A program made the position numbers and the translations under genes. DNA of 13,729 nt from contig DATJGF010000026.1 in the NCBI GenBank assembly GCA_035495315.1, forward strand, positions 1 to 13,729, in the 5' to 3' direction. A model generated the notes under the pieces. The model saw only the letters and a list, made by a program, of their open reading frames with translations. It was not told the origin of the DNA and searched no databases. This document shows, piece after piece, positions 12,661 through 13,729 of this stretch (its first letter is position 1; each line of letters starts with the position of its first letter). This DNA is from DATJGF01 sp035495315. Lineage in GTDB: Bacteria; Verrucomicrobiota; Verrucomicrobiia; Limisphaerales; UBA8199.

Positions 12661-13197
12661 ATGAAATTCTCCAAAGGCTCACTCCCAGGAGTCTGGATTA
12701 TTGATGTCGAACTCCGGGAGGACGAACGCGGGTTTTTTGCGCGGACCTACTGTAAAGATGAATTTGCAGCACACGGATTAAATACTGATTGGCCGCAATG
12801 TAACATGACGCTCACGCGCCAGCGCGGCATGATCCGTGGCCTACATTATCAGGCCGACCCGAAACCCGAGATTAAACTGATCCGTTGCTCCGCGGGGGCG
12901 GTTTTTGATGTCGTCGTTGATCTTCGTCGGGATTCTTCCACCTTCGGACGTTGGGAAGCTTTTGAGTTAACCGCCCAGAATCGACGTTTGCTCTATGTGC
13001 CGGCCGGCTTTGCTCATGGCTTTCAATGCCTTACCGACAATTGCGAGCTCTTTTACCAAATGTCTGAATTCTATGTTCCAGAGCTGGCGCGAGGATTGCT
13101 TTGGAACGATCCGCAAGTCGGTATTCGCTGGCCGATCGCGGAGCCGAGGCTTTCCGAGCGCGATCGCGGCCTGCCGTTGCTCTCCTCTGTGCCGTGA
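12661..13197 (+). CDS. rfbC: NDP-4-keto-6-deoxyhexose 3,5-epimerase (RfbC/RmlC type)
   Basis: A 178-residue cupin enzyme that epimerises C3 and/or C5 of a nucleotide-linked 4-keto-6-deoxyhexose. Family blocks are DERGFFARTYCKDEFAAHGL (21-40), MIRGLHYQ (57-64), EIKLIRC (70-76), VFDVVVDLRRDSSTFGRW (81-98) and YVPAGFAHGFQCL (112-124). The catalytic base His62 in RGLHYQ, Lys72, His119, Tyr132 and Tyr138, and Asp150 in WND are all at the expected places. The classic substrate is dTDP-4-keto-6-deoxyglucose, but directly after rfbF, and with no rmlA, rmlB or rmlD in the window, a CDP-linked 4-keto sugar is at least as likely here. The gene symbol describes the family. Its stop codon overlaps the start of the next gene by four bases (GTGA), so the two are translationally coupled. 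Confidence 0.9.
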   Translation: MKFSKGSLPGVWIIDVELREDERGFFARTYCKDEFAAHGLNTDWPQCNMTLTRQRGMIRGLHYQADPKPEIKLIRCSAGAVFDVVVDLRRDSSTFGRWEAFELTAQNRRLLYVPAGFAHGFQCLTDNCELFYQMSEFYVPELARGLLWNDPQVGIRWPIAEPRLSERDRGLPLLSSVP

Positions 13198-13729
13198 AGA
13201 TCCTGCTTACCGGGCCAACAGGTTTCGTCGGTTCGACTTTTACTCGTCTGGCGTTGAAGCGCGGTCACCAGATTGCCGGGCTGATCATCCCCACCGAGCT
13301 TATTCCTTCCACGCTGCCGAGCACACCAGCTCTGATTTGGTTGCGTGGAACGCTCGAAACCGCGCCATGGCCGGAGATCGCCTCCTTCAAACCGGATGTT
13401 TGCGTTCATACCGCCTGGATTACAACGCCGGGGATCTATCTTGAGTCACCTGAAAACGAAAAATTCCGCGATGCCAGTTTCCAGTTCGTCAGCAAGGTGT
13501 TGGACATGGGAGTTCGCCACGTACTCGCCCTCGGTACTTGCATTGAATACCAAATCCAAGACCGTCCCTTGGCTGAGGACTCCACGCCAATCGCGCCTAC
13601 CAGCACCTACGCGCGATGCAAAGACGAACTGCGCCGCGCCCTTGAAGCCGAAACCAAAACCAGGGACTTTAGCTTTTGTTGGGGCAGGGTGTTTTATCCT
13701 TATGGGCCGGGCGAGCATCCTTCGCGCCT
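13194..13729 (+). CDS. NAD(P)-dependent epimerase/reductase of the CDP-sugar cluster (partial, runs off the end)
   Basis: Starting at GTG 13194, inside the preceding stop (GTGA overlap), the frame stays open to the window end for 178 residues. It begins VKILLTGPTGFVGSTFTRLA, a Rossmann nucleotide-binding motif of an extended short-chain dehydrogenase, and has VCVHTAWIT (69-77), LALGTCIEYQ (111-120), PTSTYARCKDELRRAL (135-150) with the catalytic Tyr139 and Lys143, and GRVFYPYGPGEHPSR (164-178). The catalytic Ser/Thr position appears to be Thr115. This pattern is that of the epimerases found beside rfbF/rfbG/rfbC, related to CDP-abequose or paratose synthases, which reduce or epimerise the 4-keto sugar. 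The exact product cannot be told without the C-terminal half and the next genes. Confidence 0.88.
   Translation, partial: MKILLTGPTGFVGSTFTRLALKRGHQIAGLIIPTELIPSTLPSTPALIWLRGTLETAPWPEIASFKPDVCVHTAWITTPGIYLESPENEKFRDASFQFVSKVLDMGVRHVLALGTCIEYQIQDRPLAEDSTPIAPTSTYARCKDELRRALEAETKTRDFSFCWGRVFYPYGPGEHPSR

Noticed and set aside
12995..13444. 149-residue plus-strand frame
   Set aside because: Out-of-frame shadow of the RfbC-type epimerase and the GTG-started SDR, both with intact motifs.

Overview
The window looks like chromosomal DNA of a free-living Gram-negative bacterium, most likely of the Verrucomicrobiota (Pedosphaera/Limisphaerales-like). This is inference from gene content (a verrucomicrobial-style IF2_N mini-protein, an HpnA-type epimerase, an LPS-type GT9 glycosyltransferase), weak use of Shine-Dalgarno sites, and many short interspersed repeats of kinds I remember from such genomes. 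No phage, plasmid, IS transposase, integrase, rRNA or CRISPR array is visible.

Layout. 1-1058: a minus-strand tRNA-Cys(GCA), then mostly non-coding DNA holding a decayed repeat and one small minus-strand reading frame (664-840) that resembles the N-terminal domain of translation initiation factor IF-2. 1059-2764: minus-strand mtnA (methylthioribose-1-phosphate isomerase, methionine salvage), whose C-terminal part carries an in-frame tandem repeat, then a small TPR protein. 2903-3919: hpnA-like NAD-dependent sugar epimerase. 3920-4413: non-coding stretch with a palindromic repeat and a strong intrinsic terminator, followed by an unrecognised 71-residue protein with the best ribosome site in the window. 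4634-10197: three peptide transporters, OPT (minus), POT/PTR2 (plus), OPT (minus). 10564-13729: plus-strand cell-surface sugar genes: GT9 glycosyltransferase, glucose-1-phosphate cytidylyltransferase (rfbF), RfbC-type 3,5-epimerase, and a reductase/epimerase cut by the window end. The last three should feed a CDP-linked deoxysugar into LPS or another surface glycan; the usual partner CDP-glucose 4,6-dehydratase is not in the window.

The most unusual feature is the repeat content. At least six different short repeat families lie in the gaps, several arranged as inverted arms of 7- or 10-nt tandem units. Two of them run into genes: one lies inside mtnA and one supplies the last residues and the stop codon of the glycosyltransferase. 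I do not see a complete novel defence or biosynthetic system. The repeat invasion of coding sequence, the hidden IF2_N mini-protein and the isolated terminator before the 71-residue gene are the best leads.
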